This document shows, one piece after another, positions 18,511 to 28,682 of a stretch of DNA of 64,000 nucleotides (within the stretch, counting starts at the first letter, position 1; every line of letters starts with the position of its first letter). The stretch is from contig JAPLRS010000042.1 of NCBI GenBank assembly GCA_026399015.1, positions 1 through 64,000 on the forward strand. The letters run 5' to 3'. The DNA comes from Methylococcales bacterium (lineage in GTDB: Bacteria; Pseudomonadota; Gammaproteobacteria; Methylococcales; Methylomonadaceae). The notes below the pieces were generated by a model. That model was not told the origin of the DNA and did no database searches. It saw only the letters and a program-made list of their open reading frames with translations. Made by a program: the position numbers and the translations under genes.

Positions 18511-19482
18511 ATGAGCAAACCAAAAGTCATCGTCACTCGTAAATGGCCTGCTGAAGTTGAAGCTGAGTTAAAAGCACTATACGATGTCCAGCTCAATGAA
18601 TCCGATATACCCTTAACTGCAGACGAACTAAAACTAGCCCTGCAAACTGCCGATGCTTTATTACCCACAGTGACGGACGCTCTGACTGCTGATGTCTTAA
18701 ATGTTGAGAATAAACGCGTTAAAATCATTGGTAACTTTGGTGTTGGTTATAACAATATCGATATTAAAGCCGCCAAGTCACAAGGCATAGTGGTTACAAA
18801 TACTCCACATGTTTTAACAGACTGCACCGCCGATATCGCAATGCTTTTGTTATTGATGTCTGCCCGCCGAGCGTCTGAAGGCGAGCGGTTGATTCTGCAA
18901 CAAAAATGGCTAGGCTGGAAACCTACACAGTTAGTTGGTCAAAAAGTTACGGGTAAAACGTTAGGTCTGATTGGCTTTGGCCGTATTGCTCAAGCGATGG
19001 CCAGAAAAGCTCACCATGGTTTTGGTATGAAGATTATCTTTTTTTCACCATCACAACCCGATCAAGCGATTGTTGATAATTTGCAAGCAGAACGCTACGC
19101 AAGCATTGAAGATCTTTTGTCAGAAGCTCATTTTGTATCATTACATTGCCCCGGTGGTGAAGCAACTAAACATTTAATTAACGAAGAGCGTTTAAAGTTA
19201 ATGCGCCCATCAGCACACTTAATTAATACGGCACGCGGTGATGTTGTAGATAGTAGTGCGTTGATTAAAGCCTTAAAAGAAGGCTGGATTGCTGGAGCGG
19301 GCTTAGATGTTTATGAAGGCGAACCACACCTAAACCCTGAATTTTTAGACTTAAACAATGTTTCATTACTTCCGCACCTTGGCAGTGCTACTGAAGAAAC
19401 ACGAGTTGCGATGGGGAATAGAGTCCTTGCAAATATAGCTGCTTTTTTTGCTGATAAAGCACCTGAAGATCGTGTTGTTTAA
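18511..19482 (+). CDS. hprA: Hydroxypyruvate reductase (D-2-hydroxyacid dehydrogenase family)
   Basis: 323 aa. Reduces hydroxypyruvate to D-glycerate in the serine cycle. The Rossmann domain has GLIGFGRIAQAMARKA (about 151-166). The catalytic Arg lies in NTARGDVVDSSAL, the Glu in DVYEGEPHLNP and the His in LLPHLGSATEETR, all in the positions expected for glyoxylate/hydroxypyruvate reductases. GGATATG precedes the ATG weakly. It lies between sga and the convergent mdh. The family also includes glyoxylate reductases, so hydroxypyruvate preference is from context. Confidence 0.92.
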   Translation: MSKPKVIVTRKWPAEVEAELKALYDVQLNESDIPLTADELKLALQTADALLPTVTDALTADVLNVENKRVKIIGNFGVGYNNIDIKAAKSQGIVVTNTPHVLTDCTADIAMLLLLMSARRASEGERLILQQKWLGWKPTQLVGQKVTGKTLGLIGFGRIAQAMARKAHHGFGMKIIFFSPSQPDQAIVDNLQAERYASIEDLLSEAHFVSLHCPGGEATKHLINEERLKLMRPSAHLINTARGDVVDSSALIKALKEGWIAGAGLDVYEGEPHLNPEFLDLNNVSLLPHLGSATEETRVAMGNRVLANIAAFFADKAPEDRVV

Positions 19483-19523
19483 AGACAATCAATCTCAAAT
19501 AAATTAAAAATACTCCATCAAAC

Positions 19524-20504
19524 TTATGGCAATAAATGTTTAATTGAAGCTTTTTCTTCTTTTAACTCTGCTTCAGAAAGTCGCATTCTTTGTTTACTTA
19601 CATCGTCAATAGTAAGGCCTTTTACAATACTCACCTTACCATCTTGAATAGTAACCGGAAATGAGAATATTAAATCTTTAGCAATCCCATAACTGCCATC
19701 AGAAAGTACCCCCATACTGACCCAATCACCCTCTTCAGTACCTGAAGCCCAACTCTTCATTTGATCAACAGCAGCCTTTGCAGCAGAAGCCGCGCTTGAT
19801 TGACCTCTCGTTTTAATAACAACAGCGCCCCGTTGCTGAATAGTTGGAATAAAATCATTGATAAACCAACTTTTACCTACCAAAGGCAAAACATCTTGGC
19901 CTTTTACTTTTGCATGCGTTAAATCTGGATATTGTGTAGGAGAATGATTACCCCAAATGGCAATATTCTTAATATCCGTAGTTAATACCCCACACTTTTC
20001 TGCTAACTGGTTAATCGCACGATTATGATCAAGTCGACTCATTGCTGAAAAGTTTTCGGGGCCTAAATTAGGAGCATTCTTCAATGCAATTAAAGTATTT
20101 GTGTTGGCTGGATTACCGGTCACTAAAACCTTTACATCTCTACAAGCCACATCACTTAAAGCCCGGCCTTGTACCGCAAATATTTCAGCATTAACCTCTA
20201 ATAAATCTTTGCGTTCCATGCCGGGACCTCTAGGACGCGCGCCAACTAAAAAGGCATAATGCACATTTTTAAAAGCGACTCTAGGATCATCCGTGACCAC
20301 AATGCCGTGTAATAATGGATTTACACAATCCTTTAACTCCATGACAACACCTTCCAAAACAGGTAATGCAGAAGTGATTTCAAGTAGATGCAAAACAATT
20401 GGCTGATTAGGTCCAAATAAAGCACCCGCCGCCAAACGGAATAACAAAGAATAACTTATTTGCCCGGCAGCACCTGTTACAGCAATATGAATGGGGGATT
20501 TCAT
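19524..20504 (-). CDS. mdh: Malate dehydrogenase
   Basis: 326 aa. Interconverts oxaloacetate and malate with NAD(H), feeding malate to Mtk[18 protein letters not shown] at 10-25 is the nucleotide-binding loop, [16 protein letters not shown] the mobile active-site loop with substrate-binding arginines, TGNPANTNT and LDHNRA supply Asn/Asp/Arg, and [11 protein letters not shown] the catalytic His. This is the longer cytosolic-type MDH group (about 326 aa) seen in many Proteobacteria. It is placed in the middle of the serine-cycle cluster but on the opposite strand from hprA and mtdA, so it must have its own promoter in the 243-base gap to mtdA. Confidence 0.96.
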   Translation of the reverse strand: MKSPIHIAVTGAAGQISYSLLFRLAAGALFGPNQPIVLHLLEITSALPVLEGVVMELKDCVNPLLHGIVVTDDPRVAFKNVHYAFLVGARPRGPGMERKDLLEVNAEIFAVQGRALSDVACRDVKVLVTGNPANTNTLIALKNAPNLGPENFSAMSRLDHNRAINQLAEKCGVLTTDIKNIAIWGNHSPTQYPDLTHAKVKGQDVLPLVGKSWFINDFIPTIQQRGAVVIKTRGQSSAASAAKAAVDQMKSWASGTEEGDWVSMGVLSDGSYGIAKDLIFSFPVTIQDGKVSIVKGLTIDDVSKQRMRLSEAELKEEKASIKHLLP

Positions 20505-20698
20505 TTATGTTCCTTTGTGTTTAGGTATTAACCTAGTTCATCTGTTTAATGATGGTTATTTAATAATAAGTAGTTATTATTTACACCAATCTATATAACA
20601 TGATTGATTTCTAAATTATCGCAATCGTATCACTCCTAGAAGTATAAAAACACCCATTATTCACTCCGCTTAAATCACGGCACAATTTTTTTATCAGG

Positions 20699-20704
20699 TA
20701 TAAT
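20699..20704 (+). promoter_or_regulatory. -10 element upstream of mtdA
   Basis: Perfect TATAAT 43 bases before the mtdA ATG, within the divergent mdh-mtdA space; no good -35 match at 16-18 bases upstream. It may depend on an activator. It would drive the mtdA-gck-glyA-ftfL run. Confidence 0.4.
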
Positions 20705-20747
20705 ATTCGCAAAATTTTCATATTCACACAGACTTACGGGTAAGTTA

Positions 20748-21605
20748 ATGAAAAAACTACTCTTCCAATTTGATACCGACTTACACCCCTCTGTTTTTGA
20801 TACAGTGGTTGCCTATGATGGGGGCGCGGATCATGTTATTGGACATGGAAGCTTAACACCAGAAAACATCTCCAGTTTAGTAGACGGTACTATTTTTACC
20901 CGAGCACCCAAAGATAAAAAAAATACCGCTATCTTTGTCGGTGGCAGTGATATGGAAGCCGGACAACGCTTATTCAAAGCCATTCAAAAATGCTTTTTCC
21001 CCGGCTTTCAGGTCTCTGTCATGCTTGACAGTAATGGTAGCAATACCACTGCCGCCGCCGCAGTAGCCAAAATTAGCACCAACGGATCATTAGTCGGCAA
21101 AAATGCTGTTGTTCTAGCCGGAACCGGTCCAGTTGGACAGCGCGCAGCCGCCATGCTTGCTCAAGAAGGAGCAAATGTTAGCATCACTGCAAGAAAAATG
21201 GAGCGAGCTATTACGGCCTGTGAAAACATCAAAATACGTTTTGGCGTAGACATTACCCCCATCGAAGCAATAGACAACGCTGCTAGAGCCAAAGCCATTG
21301 AAACCGCTAATATTGTTTTAGCAACGGGCGCTGCTGGTATTGAACTTTTAAGCACCGAACAATGGCAAAACAATCCCAATCTTGAAATAATCGCTGATGC
21401 GAACGCCACGCCTCCATTGGGCATTGGTGGCACAGATATGATGGACAAAGGTGAATTACGCCATGGCAAAATAATCTGGGGCGCCATTGGCTTTGGTACT
21501 TTAAAGCTGGCTTTACATCGCGCCTGTATTGCTAAACTGTTTGAAGACAACAAACAAGTTTTTGATGCTGAAAACATCTTTGCCTTAGCCAAAGAAATGG
21601 CTTAG
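20748..21605 (+). CDS. mtdA: NADP-dependent methylene-tetrahydrofolate/methylene-H4MPT dehydrogenase
   Basis: 285 aa. MtdA oxidises or forms methylene-H4F (and methylene-H4MPT) with NADP(H) and links formate assimilation to serine synthesis. The start KLLFQFDTDLHPSVFDTVVAYDGGAD, the segment FVGGSDMEAGQRLFKAI and the Rossmann loop VVLAGTGPVGQRAAAMLAQE (about 121-140) are characteristic of MtdA rather than FolD. GGGTAAG serves as ribosome binding site. First gene of a four-gene run with gck (15 bases on), glyA and ftfL. The partner cyclohydrolase Fch, often adjacent, is absent here. Confidence 0.96.
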   Translation: MKKLLFQFDTDLHPSVFDTVVAYDGGADHVIGHGSLTPENISSLVDGTIFTRAPKDKKNTAIFVGGSDMEAGQRLFKAIQKCFFPGFQVSVMLDSNGSNTTAAAAVAKISTNGSLVGKNAVVLAGTGPVGQRAAAMLAQEGANVSITARKMERAITACENIKIRFGVDITPIEAIDNAARAKAIETANIVLATGAAGIELLSTEQWQNNPNLEIIADANATPPLGIGGTDMMDKGELRHGKIIWGAIGFGTLKLALHRACIAKLFEDNKQVFDAENIFALAKEMA

Positions 21606-21620
21606 TTTACGACTGTTTTA

Positions 21621-22997
21621 ATGAGCCAATCTTCGCATCTCATCTCATCTGAATTACGAGCACAGGCTTTAAAAATATTTAAAGCTGGCGTATTGGCGGC
21701 AGACCCATATTTAGCAGTTAAACAAGCTATTTCTATTGAAGATAACTTAATAAAGCTTGCCTTAAACGCGACACCAGATAAAAATCAATTTATCAGTAAA
21801 GACTGGTCAAAAGTGCATATTATTGCTTTTGGCAAAGCCGCTTATGCCATGACGCAAGCGGTATTAGATATTATCCCTAGCGCCTTAATTGCTAACGATA
21901 GCATTTTGGTTACGCATCAAGAAAATACCGCAACACTTAGCAATATAAATGTGCTTATAGCAGGCCACCCACTACCTGACGCTAACGGCCTACTGGCTGC
22001 AAAAAAATGCGCCGCCATAGCAAGCAATGCAAAACCTGACGAACTTATTTTAGTGTTAATTAGTGGCGGTGGTTCAGCCCTAATCCCTTATCCGGTTGAC
22101 TCGATAACACTCGCAGAAAAAATCTCCACCACCGATTTACTCTTAGCCAGTGGCGCTAACATCCATGAGATTAATTGTGTACGCAAACACTTATCACAAT
22201 TAAAAGGCGGACTTATGGCCAAACTTGCGGCCCCAACTGACTTACATGCTATTATTTTGTCAGATGTTTTAGATGACGATTTAAGCGTCATTGCAAGTGG
22301 CCCAACGGTTGCAGATAGCACTACTTTTACTGATGCCATCCATATTCTAAATAAATATAAGCTATGGGATAAAGCCCCACAGACAGTTAAAGACTATTTA
22401 GAACAAGGACAAAATGGCTTAGTAAGTGAAACACCTAAAGCTAAAGATAGTGTTTTTCCTAATACCAGCCATACTTTAATTGGTAGCAATGCTATCAGTC
22501 TAAAAGAAACTGTAAAAACGGCGGGCGATCTAGGATTTAAAACTCAAATTTATAATAACCAACTATCGGGTGAAGCTAGTCAAGTAGCTGAAGATTGGGT
22601 TAAATATGCAAAAAACCTCTGTGACACTGGCCTTATTAAACCAATAGCTTTATTAGCAGGTGGTGAAACCACGGTCACCTTAAAAGGTAAAGGTAAAGGC
22701 GGACGTAATCAAGAAATGTGTTTAGCTTTTGCTATCGCCGCAGAAAAACAAGCTTTGGTTACGGACTGGGTTTTTTTAAGTGGGGGCACAGATGGTCGTG
22801 ATGGACCGACAGATGCAGCGGGTGGTTTAATAGATAATAACAGTTTAACGCGTATGCTTACTTTAGAAAAAAATCCCTATAGTTTATTATCTGACAATAA
22901 CGCCTATGTGGCCTTACAAAGTTCCGATGACCTTTTAATAACTGGAGCAACCGGAACTAATGTCGCTGATTTACAAGTTTTACTTTTACACCCCTAA
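21621..22997 (+). CDS. gck: Glycerate 2-kinase (MOFRL/DUF4147 family)
   Basis: 458 aa. Phosphorylates D-glycerate to 2-phosphoglycerate, the product of the serine cycle that enters central metabolism. The two domains of the class II glycerate kinases are visible: the N-terminal DUF4147 domain (to about 300) with AFGKAAYAM near 72, [10 protein letters not shown], and [13 protein letters not shown] near 156, then the MOFRL domain with [21 protein letters not shown] at about 347 and [16 protein letters not shown] at about 391. Directly downstream of mtdA. Its pairing with hprA gives a complete hydroxypyruvate-to-2PG branch in this cluster. Confidence 0.93.
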   Translation: MSQSSHLISSELRAQALKIFKAGVLAADPYLAVKQAISIEDNLIKLALNATPDKNQFISKDWSKVHIIAFGKAAYAMTQAVLDIIPSALIANDSILVTHQENTATLSNINVLIAGHPLPDANGLLAAKKCAAIASNAKPDELILVLISGGGSALIPYPVDSITLAEKISTTDLLLASGANIHEINCVRKHLSQLKGGLMAKLAAPTDLHAIILSDVLDDDLSVIASGPTVADSTTFTDAIHILNKYKLWDKAPQTVKDYLEQGQNGLVSETPKAKDSVFPNTSHTLIGSNAISLKETVKTAGDLGFKTQIYNNQLSGEASQVAEDWVKYAKNLCDTGLIKPIALLAGGETTVTLKGKGKGGRNQEMCLAFAIAAEKQALVTDWVFLSGGTDGRDGPTDAAGGLIDNNSLTRMLTLEKNPYSLLSDNNAYVALQSSDDLLITGATGTNVADLQVLLLHP

Positions 22998-23035
22998 TCC
23001 AACTCGAATATTCATTCTTAAATTCAGGAGACACT

Positions 23036-24289
23036 ATGTTTAAAAAATCCATGTCCATTGCAGGCTTTGATAATGATTTATTCAATGCCATGGAAGAAGA
23101 GCGTCTTCGCCAAGAAGATCATATTGAATTGATCGCATCAGAGAACTACACCAGCCCAAGAGTCATGGAAGCCCAAGGTTCACAACTAACCAATAAATAC
23201 GCTGAAGGTTATCCAGGTAAACGCTATTATGGTGGCTGTGAGTTTGTCGATAAAGTGGAACAATTAGCCATAGACCGTGCCAAAGCTCTATTTAATGCTG
23301 ATTATGCTAACGTACAACCACACTCTGGTTCACAAGCTAACATGGCCGTGTTTATGGCTTTAATTCAACCAGGCGACACCGTCTTAGGTTTAAGCTTAGC
23401 AGATGGTGGACATTTAACGCACGGCGCTAAACCCAACTTCTCGGGCAAAATTTATAACGCCATTCAATACGGTTTAAACTCAGAAACGGGTGAAATTAAC
23501 TATGAACAAGTTGAAGCCTTAGCTTTAGAACACAAACCTAAATTAATCATTGCTGGATTTTCTGCTTACTCGCGCATTTGGGATTGGCAACGTTTCCGTG
23601 ATATTGCTGACAAAGTTGGGGCTTATTTTGTAGTAGACATGGCGCATGTTGCTGGCTTAGTGGCAGCTGGCTTATATCCAAATCCAGTACCTTTTGCAGA
23701 TGTGGTCACCAGTACTACCCACAAATCTTTGCGTGGCCCTCGTGGTGGACTTATTGTTTGCAAAAGCAATCCTGAAATAGAGAAAAAAATAGACTCTTGT
23801 ATCTTTCCAGGTATTCAAGGTGGCCCAGCTATGCATATTATTGCCGCCAAAGCCGTCGCTTTTAAAGAAGCCTTAGAGCCAGAATTTAAAACCTATCAAG
23901 AACAAGTGATTAAAAACGCAAAAGCCATGGCCGCTGTTTTTATGAGCCGTGGTTTTGATGTCGTTTCTGGTGGTACTGATGATCATTTAATGTTGGTGTC
24001 TTTAATCGCTAAAGGCATTACCGGTAAAGCTGCGGATGCAGCATTAAGCAAAGCGCATATTACTGTTAATAAAAATGCCGTCCCTAATGACCCACAATCA
24101 CCTTTTGTGACTAGCGGTATCCGCGTCGGAACTCCTGCGCCAACCACACGTGGTTTTAAAGAAGCAGAAGTCACCGAAATCGCAAACCTAATGTGTGATG
24201 TAATGGAAAATCTTGAAGACGAAACAGTTATTGCAACGGTTCGTGAAAAAGTAAGTGCGCTTTGTGCTCGCTTTCCTGTTTATAGCTAA
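23036..24289 (+). CDS. glyA: Serine hydroxymethyltransferase
   Basis: 417 aa. PLP enzyme joining glycine and methylene-H4F to serine; the C1 entry reaction of the serine cycle. [12 protein letters not shown] at about 32-43, [26 protein letters not shown] with the PLP-ring Asp, and [13 protein letters not shown] with the Schiff-base Lys (about residue 231) are all present. AGGAGA precedes the ATG at an ideal distance. Length is standard. Located between gck and ftfL; I cannot tell whether a second glyA exists elsewhere. Confidence 0.98.
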   Translation: MFKKSMSIAGFDNDLFNAMEEERLRQEDHIELIASENYTSPRVMEAQGSQLTNKYAEGYPGKRYYGGCEFVDKVEQLAIDRAKALFNADYANVQPHSGSQANMAVFMALIQPGDTVLGLSLADGGHLTHGAKPNFSGKIYNAIQYGLNSETGEINYEQVEALALEHKPKLIIAGFSAYSRIWDWQRFRDIADKVGAYFVVDMAHVAGLVAAGLYPNPVPFADVVTSTTHKSLRGPRGGLIVCKSNPEIEKKIDSCIFPGIQGGPAMHIIAAKAVAFKEALEPEFKTYQEQVIKNAKAMAAVFMSRGFDVVSGGTDDHLMLVSLIAKGITGKAADAALSKAHITVNKNAVPNDPQSPFVTSGIRVGTPAPTTRGFKEAEVTEIANLMCDVMENLEDETVIATVREKVSALCARFPVYS

Positions 24290-24323
24290 TTAAAAAATAA
24301 AGAATACTGTTCCAAGGAAAACC

Positions 24324-25997
24324 ATGTCAGATATAGAAATCGCCCAACAAGCCACTATGCAACCTATTATTGGTTTAGCAAAAGCTCACTTTGGGATTGA
24401 TGCAGAGCACCTTGACCCTATTGGTCATTACAAAGCCAAAATATCACTAGAATACATAAACAGCTTAAGTGACAAACAAGACGGCAAGCTTATTTTAGTG
24501 ACCGCTATTAGTCCTACTCCAGCTGGCGAAGGTAAAACAACCACCACGGTTGGTTTAGGTGATGCCATGAATCGCTTAGGCAACAAAACTATTATGTGCC
24601 TACGCGAACCTTCTTTAGGACCGTGCTTTGGTGTAAAAGGTGGTGCGGCTGGCGGTGGTTATTCGCAAGTTGTCCCTATGGAAGACATTAACTTACATTT
24701 TACGGGTGACTTTCATGCCATTGGTGTTGCGCATAACTTATTATCCGCATTAATCGATAATCATATCAATCACGGCAATGCACTAGATATTGACCCCAGA
24801 CGCATTCAATGGAAACGCGTAGTGGATATGAACGACAGAGCGCTACGTAACATTGTCGTGGGCATGGGTGGACCTGCAAACGGTTATTTACGCGAAGACG
24901 GTTATGACATTGTGGTGGCTTCAGAAGTGATGGCGATTTTATGTTTAGCCACTAGCCGTGCTGACCTTAAAGACCGCTTAGGTCGCATCGTTATTGGTTA
25001 TAAATCAGATAAAGTCACGCCGGTTTACGCACGAGATTTAAACGCCCAAGGCGCGATGGCTGCCCTATTAAAAGATGCGATTAAACCCAATTTGGTACAA
25101 ACCCTAGAGAATAATATTGCCATTATTCATGGTGGACCCTTTGCCAATATCGCACATGGTTGTAATACTGTCACCGCCACTAAAACAGCACTTAAATTGG
25201 CTGACTATGTGGTTACAGAAGCAGGGTTTGGTGCCGATTTAGGTGCCGAAAAATTTATTGATATTAAATGCCGTATGTCAGGCTTAAAACCTGCTACCGT
25301 GGTATTGGTGGCTACAGTTAGAGCCCTTAAATTCCACGGCGGTATTGCTAAAGAAAACCTAAATACAGAAAGCTTAGCCGCCCTTGAAGAAGGTTTTAGC
25401 AACCTTGAGCGGCATTATCAAAATATTACCCAACATTACGGCTTACCCTGTGTGGTTTGTATTAACCACTTTACTTTTGATACTGAAGCCGAAATTAATC
25501 TGCTAAAACAAAAGTGCGAAACTTTAGGTGCAAAATGCATCGTATCTAAGCACTGGGCTCAAGGTGGAGCGGGTGCTGAAGAACTAGCCAAAGCAGTGCT
25601 AGAAGTTACAAACGCAAGCACAGGCGAGTTTACTTATGTTTACGATGAAAACCTTAGCTTATGGGAAAAAATAGAAACCATCGCCACTAAGTTATATGGC
25701 GCATCGCGTATCACCGCTAATGCAAAAGTAAAGGCTCAACTCGCCGAGTGGAATGCCGAGTATGGAAAATTTCCTATTTGTATGGCTAAAACCCAAATGT
25801 CATTTTCAACAAACCCTAATGCTAAAGGCGCCCCTTCTGGGCATAGTTTAGAAATTAGAGATGTAAAACTCGCTAATGGCGCAGGCTTTATTGTAGCCAT
25901 TGCTGGTGACATTATGACCATGCCTGGTCTACCCAAAGTGCCTGCTGCAGAACGCATTGATATTGATGATGATGGCAAAATAACTGGTTTATTTTAA
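24324..25997 (+). CDS. ftfL: Formate-tetrahydrofolate ligase
   Basis: 557 aa. ATP-dependent formation of 10-formyl-H4F from formate, the entry of formate carbon into the H4F pathway. The P-loop [18 protein letters not shown] is at about 64-81; [21 protein letters not shown] and [15 protein letters not shown] follow, and [15 protein letters not shown] near 295 is a family signature. AAGGAAAA lies before the ATG. It closes the mtdA-gck-glyA-ftfL run, with the ABC ATPase gene only 12 bases behind. Confidence 0.98.
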   Translation: MSDIEIAQQATMQPIIGLAKAHFGIDAEHLDPIGHYKAKISLEYINSLSDKQDGKLILVTAISPTPAGEGKTTTTVGLGDAMNRLGNKTIMCLREPSLGPCFGVKGGAAGGGYSQVVPMEDINLHFTGDFHAIGVAHNLLSALIDNHINHGNALDIDPRRIQWKRVVDMNDRALRNIVVGMGGPANGYLREDGYDIVVASEVMAILCLATSRADLKDRLGRIVIGYKSDKVTPVYARDLNAQGAMAALLKDAIKPNLVQTLENNIAIIHGGPFANIAHGCNTVTATKTALKLADYVVTEAGFGADLGAEKFIDIKCRMSGLKPATVVLVATVRALKFHGGIAKENLNTESLAALEEGFSNLERHYQNITQHYGLPCVVCINHFTFDTEAEINLLKQKCETLGAKCIVSKHWAQGGAGAEELAKAVLEVTNASTGEFTYVYDENLSLWEKIETIATKLYGASRITANAKVKAQLAEWNAEYGKFPICMAKTQMSFSTNPNAKGAPSGHSLEIRDVKLANGAGFIVAIAGDIMTMPGLPKVPAAERIDIDDDGKITGLF

Positions 25998-26009
25998 TTA
26001 GCATTCGAC

Positions 26010-27608
26010 ATGAAAACACCTGTACTGTCTGTTGAGAATCTGCGAGTCACTTTTAATCAAGAACAACACGTTGTTGATGATATAAGCTTTGCAATATACC
26101 CCAGTGAGACTTTCGCATTAGTGGGAGAGTCTGGCTCAGGAAAATCAATGACAGCACTTTCGGTGTTACAGTTATTGCCCAATAACGCACAGATAAGTGC
26201 TACCTCTATTGTTCTGCAAGATGATAACTTGCTTGACGCCACTGAAGAGGAGCTGTGCAAAGTGCGTGGTAAACGCATAGGATTAGTCTTTCAAGATCCC
26301 ATGTCATCACTCAACCCAGTGATGACTATTGGTAAGCAAATTGAAGAAGTGATTAACATCCACTTTTCCTTGCCTCAAAAAAGCGTTAAAGCACAAGCGC
26401 TAAAACTATTACAACAGGTAGAAATACCCAATCCAGAAACACGCTTAAATGATTATCCTCATCAATTATCGGGTGGTCAAAGACAGCGAGTCATGATTGC
26501 TATAGCGCTTGCCGGGCAGCCCGAATTATTAATCGCGGATGAACCAACCACATCACTTGATGTCACCATACAAGCGCAAATACTGGCTTTACTAAAAAAT
26601 ATACAGCAACAAACAGGCATGGCTTTATGGCTGATTAGTCATGATTTAGCCCTCGTTTCCACGATTGCAGATCGGGTTGCTGTCATGCAAAAAGGGAAGA
26701 TTGTTGAAACCGGCTTAACGCTAGATGTTTTTAACAATCCGCAACATGCCTACACGCGTAAATTAATTGAAGCACTACCCTCAATAAAAAGCTGCTTAAA
26801 TCACACAACAACAGAGCAAGCTCCGTTATTAAAAGTGGATAATTTTTGTTGCTATTATCCAATTAGAAAAGGTTTATTTAAACGCATCGTAGATTACGTT
26901 CGCGCAGTTGATGATGTAAGTTTTACTATTCAAAAAGGCAAAACACTTGCGCTAGTCGGTGAATCTGGCTGTGGCAAAACCACGTTAGGTAAAAGTTTAA
27001 TCAACCTAATTCCTAGCCATAGTGGTGAAATTAGTATTGATGGCCTATCCATAAATAAGCTAGACAAAGAAGCCTTAAGACAACAGCGCACTCACTTACA
27101 AATTGTGTTTCAGGATCCATTTTCATCAATGAATCCGCGTATGCTGGTGGGCGATATCATTGCTGAAGGCATCAAAGCATTACACCCTGAAATCACAAGT
27201 TCAGAGCGTAAAACCCTTATATTACAATTACTACACCAAGTTAATCTGCCTGCAGATTCTGCATTACGCTACCCACATGAATTTTCAGGCGGACAAAGAC
27301 AACGCATTTGTATAGCGCGCGCCTTAGCTGTTAATCCAAAACTCATCATTTGTGATGAACCCACTAGCGCCTTAGATGTATCAGTCCAAAGACAAATTAT
27401 TCAATTGCTAAAATCTTTGCAACAAGAAAAAGGTATCAGCTATTTATTTATAACGCATGATTTAAGCGTAGTAGCCGAAATTGCAGACGATGTAGCCGTA
27501 ATGTATAAAGGCAAAATTGTCGAATATGGATCGGTTGAACAAGTCTTAACTCAACCAAAAGAAGAATACACAAAACAACTATTGAGTGCAGTCCCAGTTT
27601 TGAAGTAA
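26010..27608 (+). CDS. ABC transporter with two fused ATP-binding domains (peptide/YejF type)
   Basis: 532 aa. Two complete ATPase cassettes of the Opp/Dpp class in one chain. Cassette 1 has Walker A GESGSGKS at about 37-44, signature LSGGQRQR at about 153 and Walker B LLIADEPT; cassette 2 has GESGCGKT at about 315, FSGGQRQR and IICDEPTSALD. The dipeptide/oligopeptide C-terminal region (EYGSVEQVLTQP) follows each. Such proteins energise uptake of peptides or microcin C-like compounds with permeases YejBE and binding protein YejA. No permease or binding protein gene is near, so its partners must be elsewhere. It trails ftfL by 12 bases. Confidence 0.9.
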   Translation: MKTPVLSVENLRVTFNQEQHVVDDISFAIYPSETFALVGESGSGKSMTALSVLQLLPNNAQISATSIVLQDDNLLDATEEELCKVRGKRIGLVFQDPMSSLNPVMTIGKQIEEVINIHFSLPQKSVKAQALKLLQQVEIPNPETRLNDYPHQLSGGQRQRVMIAIALAGQPELLIADEPTTSLDVTIQAQILALLKNIQQQTGMALWLISHDLALVSTIADRVAVMQKGKIVETGLTLDVFNNPQHAYTRKLIEALPSIKSCLNHTTTEQAPLLKVDNFCCYYPIRKGLFKRIVDYVRAVDDVSFTIQKGKTLALVGESGCGKTTLGKSLINLIPSHSGEISIDGLSINKLDKEALRQQRTHLQIVFQDPFSSMNPRMLVGDIIAEGIKALHPEITSSERKTLILQLLHQVNLPADSALRYPHEFSGGQRQRICIARALAVNPKLIICDEPTSALDVSVQRQIIQLLKSLQQEKGISYLFITHDLSVVAEIADDVAVMYKGKIVEYGSVEQVLTQPKEEYTKQLLSAVPVLK

Positions 27609-27649
27609 GCCAATTAAGCTGCAATTGGAGGATTGTGCATCGTTATTAA

Positions 27650-27854
27650 TTATTCCCCCACAGTTTTTGCTAATTTTTGTATTAAAGCTTCATGAAAGTA
27701 GATACCTTGATTTTACATGGCGTTAACATTTTGTACGAATGATGGAATTAAACCCTGTTGTTTTGCTTTAAGCAAGACACCCTTTCGGTAATAAATGTAA
27801 GCCGTCAATACTACTCAGGGCTATGATGGGCGTAGTATTAGAAAATACAATCAT
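27650..27854 (-). pseudogene. Remnant of DUF3368 (PIN-like) toxin gene
   Basis: The ATG overlaps the stop of the UPF0175 gene (ATGA), the normal arrangement of UPF0175/DUF3368 pairs. The reading frame starts MIVFSNTTPIIALSSIDGLHLL, matching the beginning of DUF3368 proteins with their first PIN-type acidic position altered (SNTTP for SDTTP). It then jumps, after PKG, to the family's C-terminal part (in another frame: LLKAKQQGLIPSFVQNV, then ALIQKLAKTVGE before TAA). Most of the middle, including the other catalytic residues, is deleted and the frame is broken, leaving about 205 bases of a gene usually near 480. Recognised by eye from family memory. Confidence 0.65.
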
Positions 27855-28105
27855 AACAGTGCAGTTTCACGCGCGAAGTCATCAGAGGTATCTTCTAGTA
27901 ATATAGCGCCAGCTGCAAAGGCAATATGTAAGAAAGCAACTCTTTCCATACCAAGCCATGACGCAGCTGTTCCTGAGGATAATTTACCTTCCTTGAATAA
28001 ATTTATTGCTGCTTGTTTTTTTAAATAATCCGCAAATCCTTCTGCGTTTAGATGAAGTCCTATGAGTATTTCTGGTGGGCAATCGATAGTGACTGTTTGT
28101 TGCAT
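27851..28105 (-). CDS. UPF0175 family protein (antitoxin-like)
   Basis: 84 aa. Small protein starting MQQTVTIDCPPEILIGL, with the helical central part EGFADYLKKQAAINLFKEG and KLSSGTAASWLGMERVAFLHIA, which resembles a ribbon-helix/helix-turn-helix DNA-binding unit. UPF0175 members are paired with DUF3368 PIN-domain proteins and are considered antitoxins. Here the partner immediately downstream (overlapping by four bases) is a deleted remnant, so the antitoxin gene looks orphaned yet intact. It may survive as a repressor, or simply not have decayed yet. Confidence 0.75.
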   Translation of the reverse strand: MQQTVTIDCPPEILIGLHLNAEGFADYLKKQAAINLFKEGKLSSGTAASWLGMERVAFLHIAFAAGAILLEDTSDDFARETALL

Positions 28106-28174
28106 GATTTAGACTCCGATAAATTAACGATTCAGTCTGCTTAATGTTAATCAAAATATTAAATGAAGTATAAC

Positions 28175-28435
28175 CTATTGTTTTAATACAATCAGTATAT
28201 TGGTATCACAAAGGTTCATCACTTGATACCAGCCGTGTTGTTGTACTAACTTGGCGTAGTTTAGCCGCAGTTGTTTTTCTTTTATTTTGCTTAACAAAAC
28301 TGGGTTATGCCCCCAAGGAATTTGTCCAGTTTTCCGCAAACGCCCTGATATGCGGAATATGTGGTAAAGAATGAATGGAAATTTAAAGCAATACAAGAAG
28401 CCACAGTAAATTGGCTGACTTAACCCCAATAACAA
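28175..28435 (-). pseudogene. Fragment of YhcG/DUF1016 PDDEXK nuclease
   Basis: An open frame of 86 codons in which GQIPWGHNPVLLSKIKEK followed by LRLNYAKLVQQHGW (about 37-69) matches the conserved linker of YhcG proteins (QIPWGHN then a RLxYAxxxxxxGW pattern). The residues before and after do not continue the family: the N-terminal DUF1016_N part and the C-terminal nuclease domain are missing. I read it as a decayed piece of a full-length gene of about 1 kb. YhcG proteins are linked to restriction and toxin loci, in keeping with the other remnants around it. Confidence 0.5.
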
Positions 28436-28682
28436 CTGATGGAAAATTGAGAACTACTCCGTGTATTAAATTTATAGGGTGATTCATTTATTGCATTCTT
28501 AAAACAAACAACGACCATAATTTAATAGTGGACTGATTTAAGTTTACTCTGACTCTAGGTATTAAGGCCGGTGTTGTATTTCATACTAATATATAGAAAT
28601 AAAATGACTTAAGACAATCAATACTTTTTTGATTGTTTGTAATAATATTTTTTGATTGCCTTTTAAGTTAAAAATTAATAAA
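28436..28682. other. AT-rich stretch without recognised gene
   Basis: No open frame with a recognisable family was found on either strand. The only structure seen is a 7-bp inverted repeat (ACAATCA at 28614-28620, TGATTGT at 28630-28636). Probably eroded sequence within the accessory region. Confidence 0.5.
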
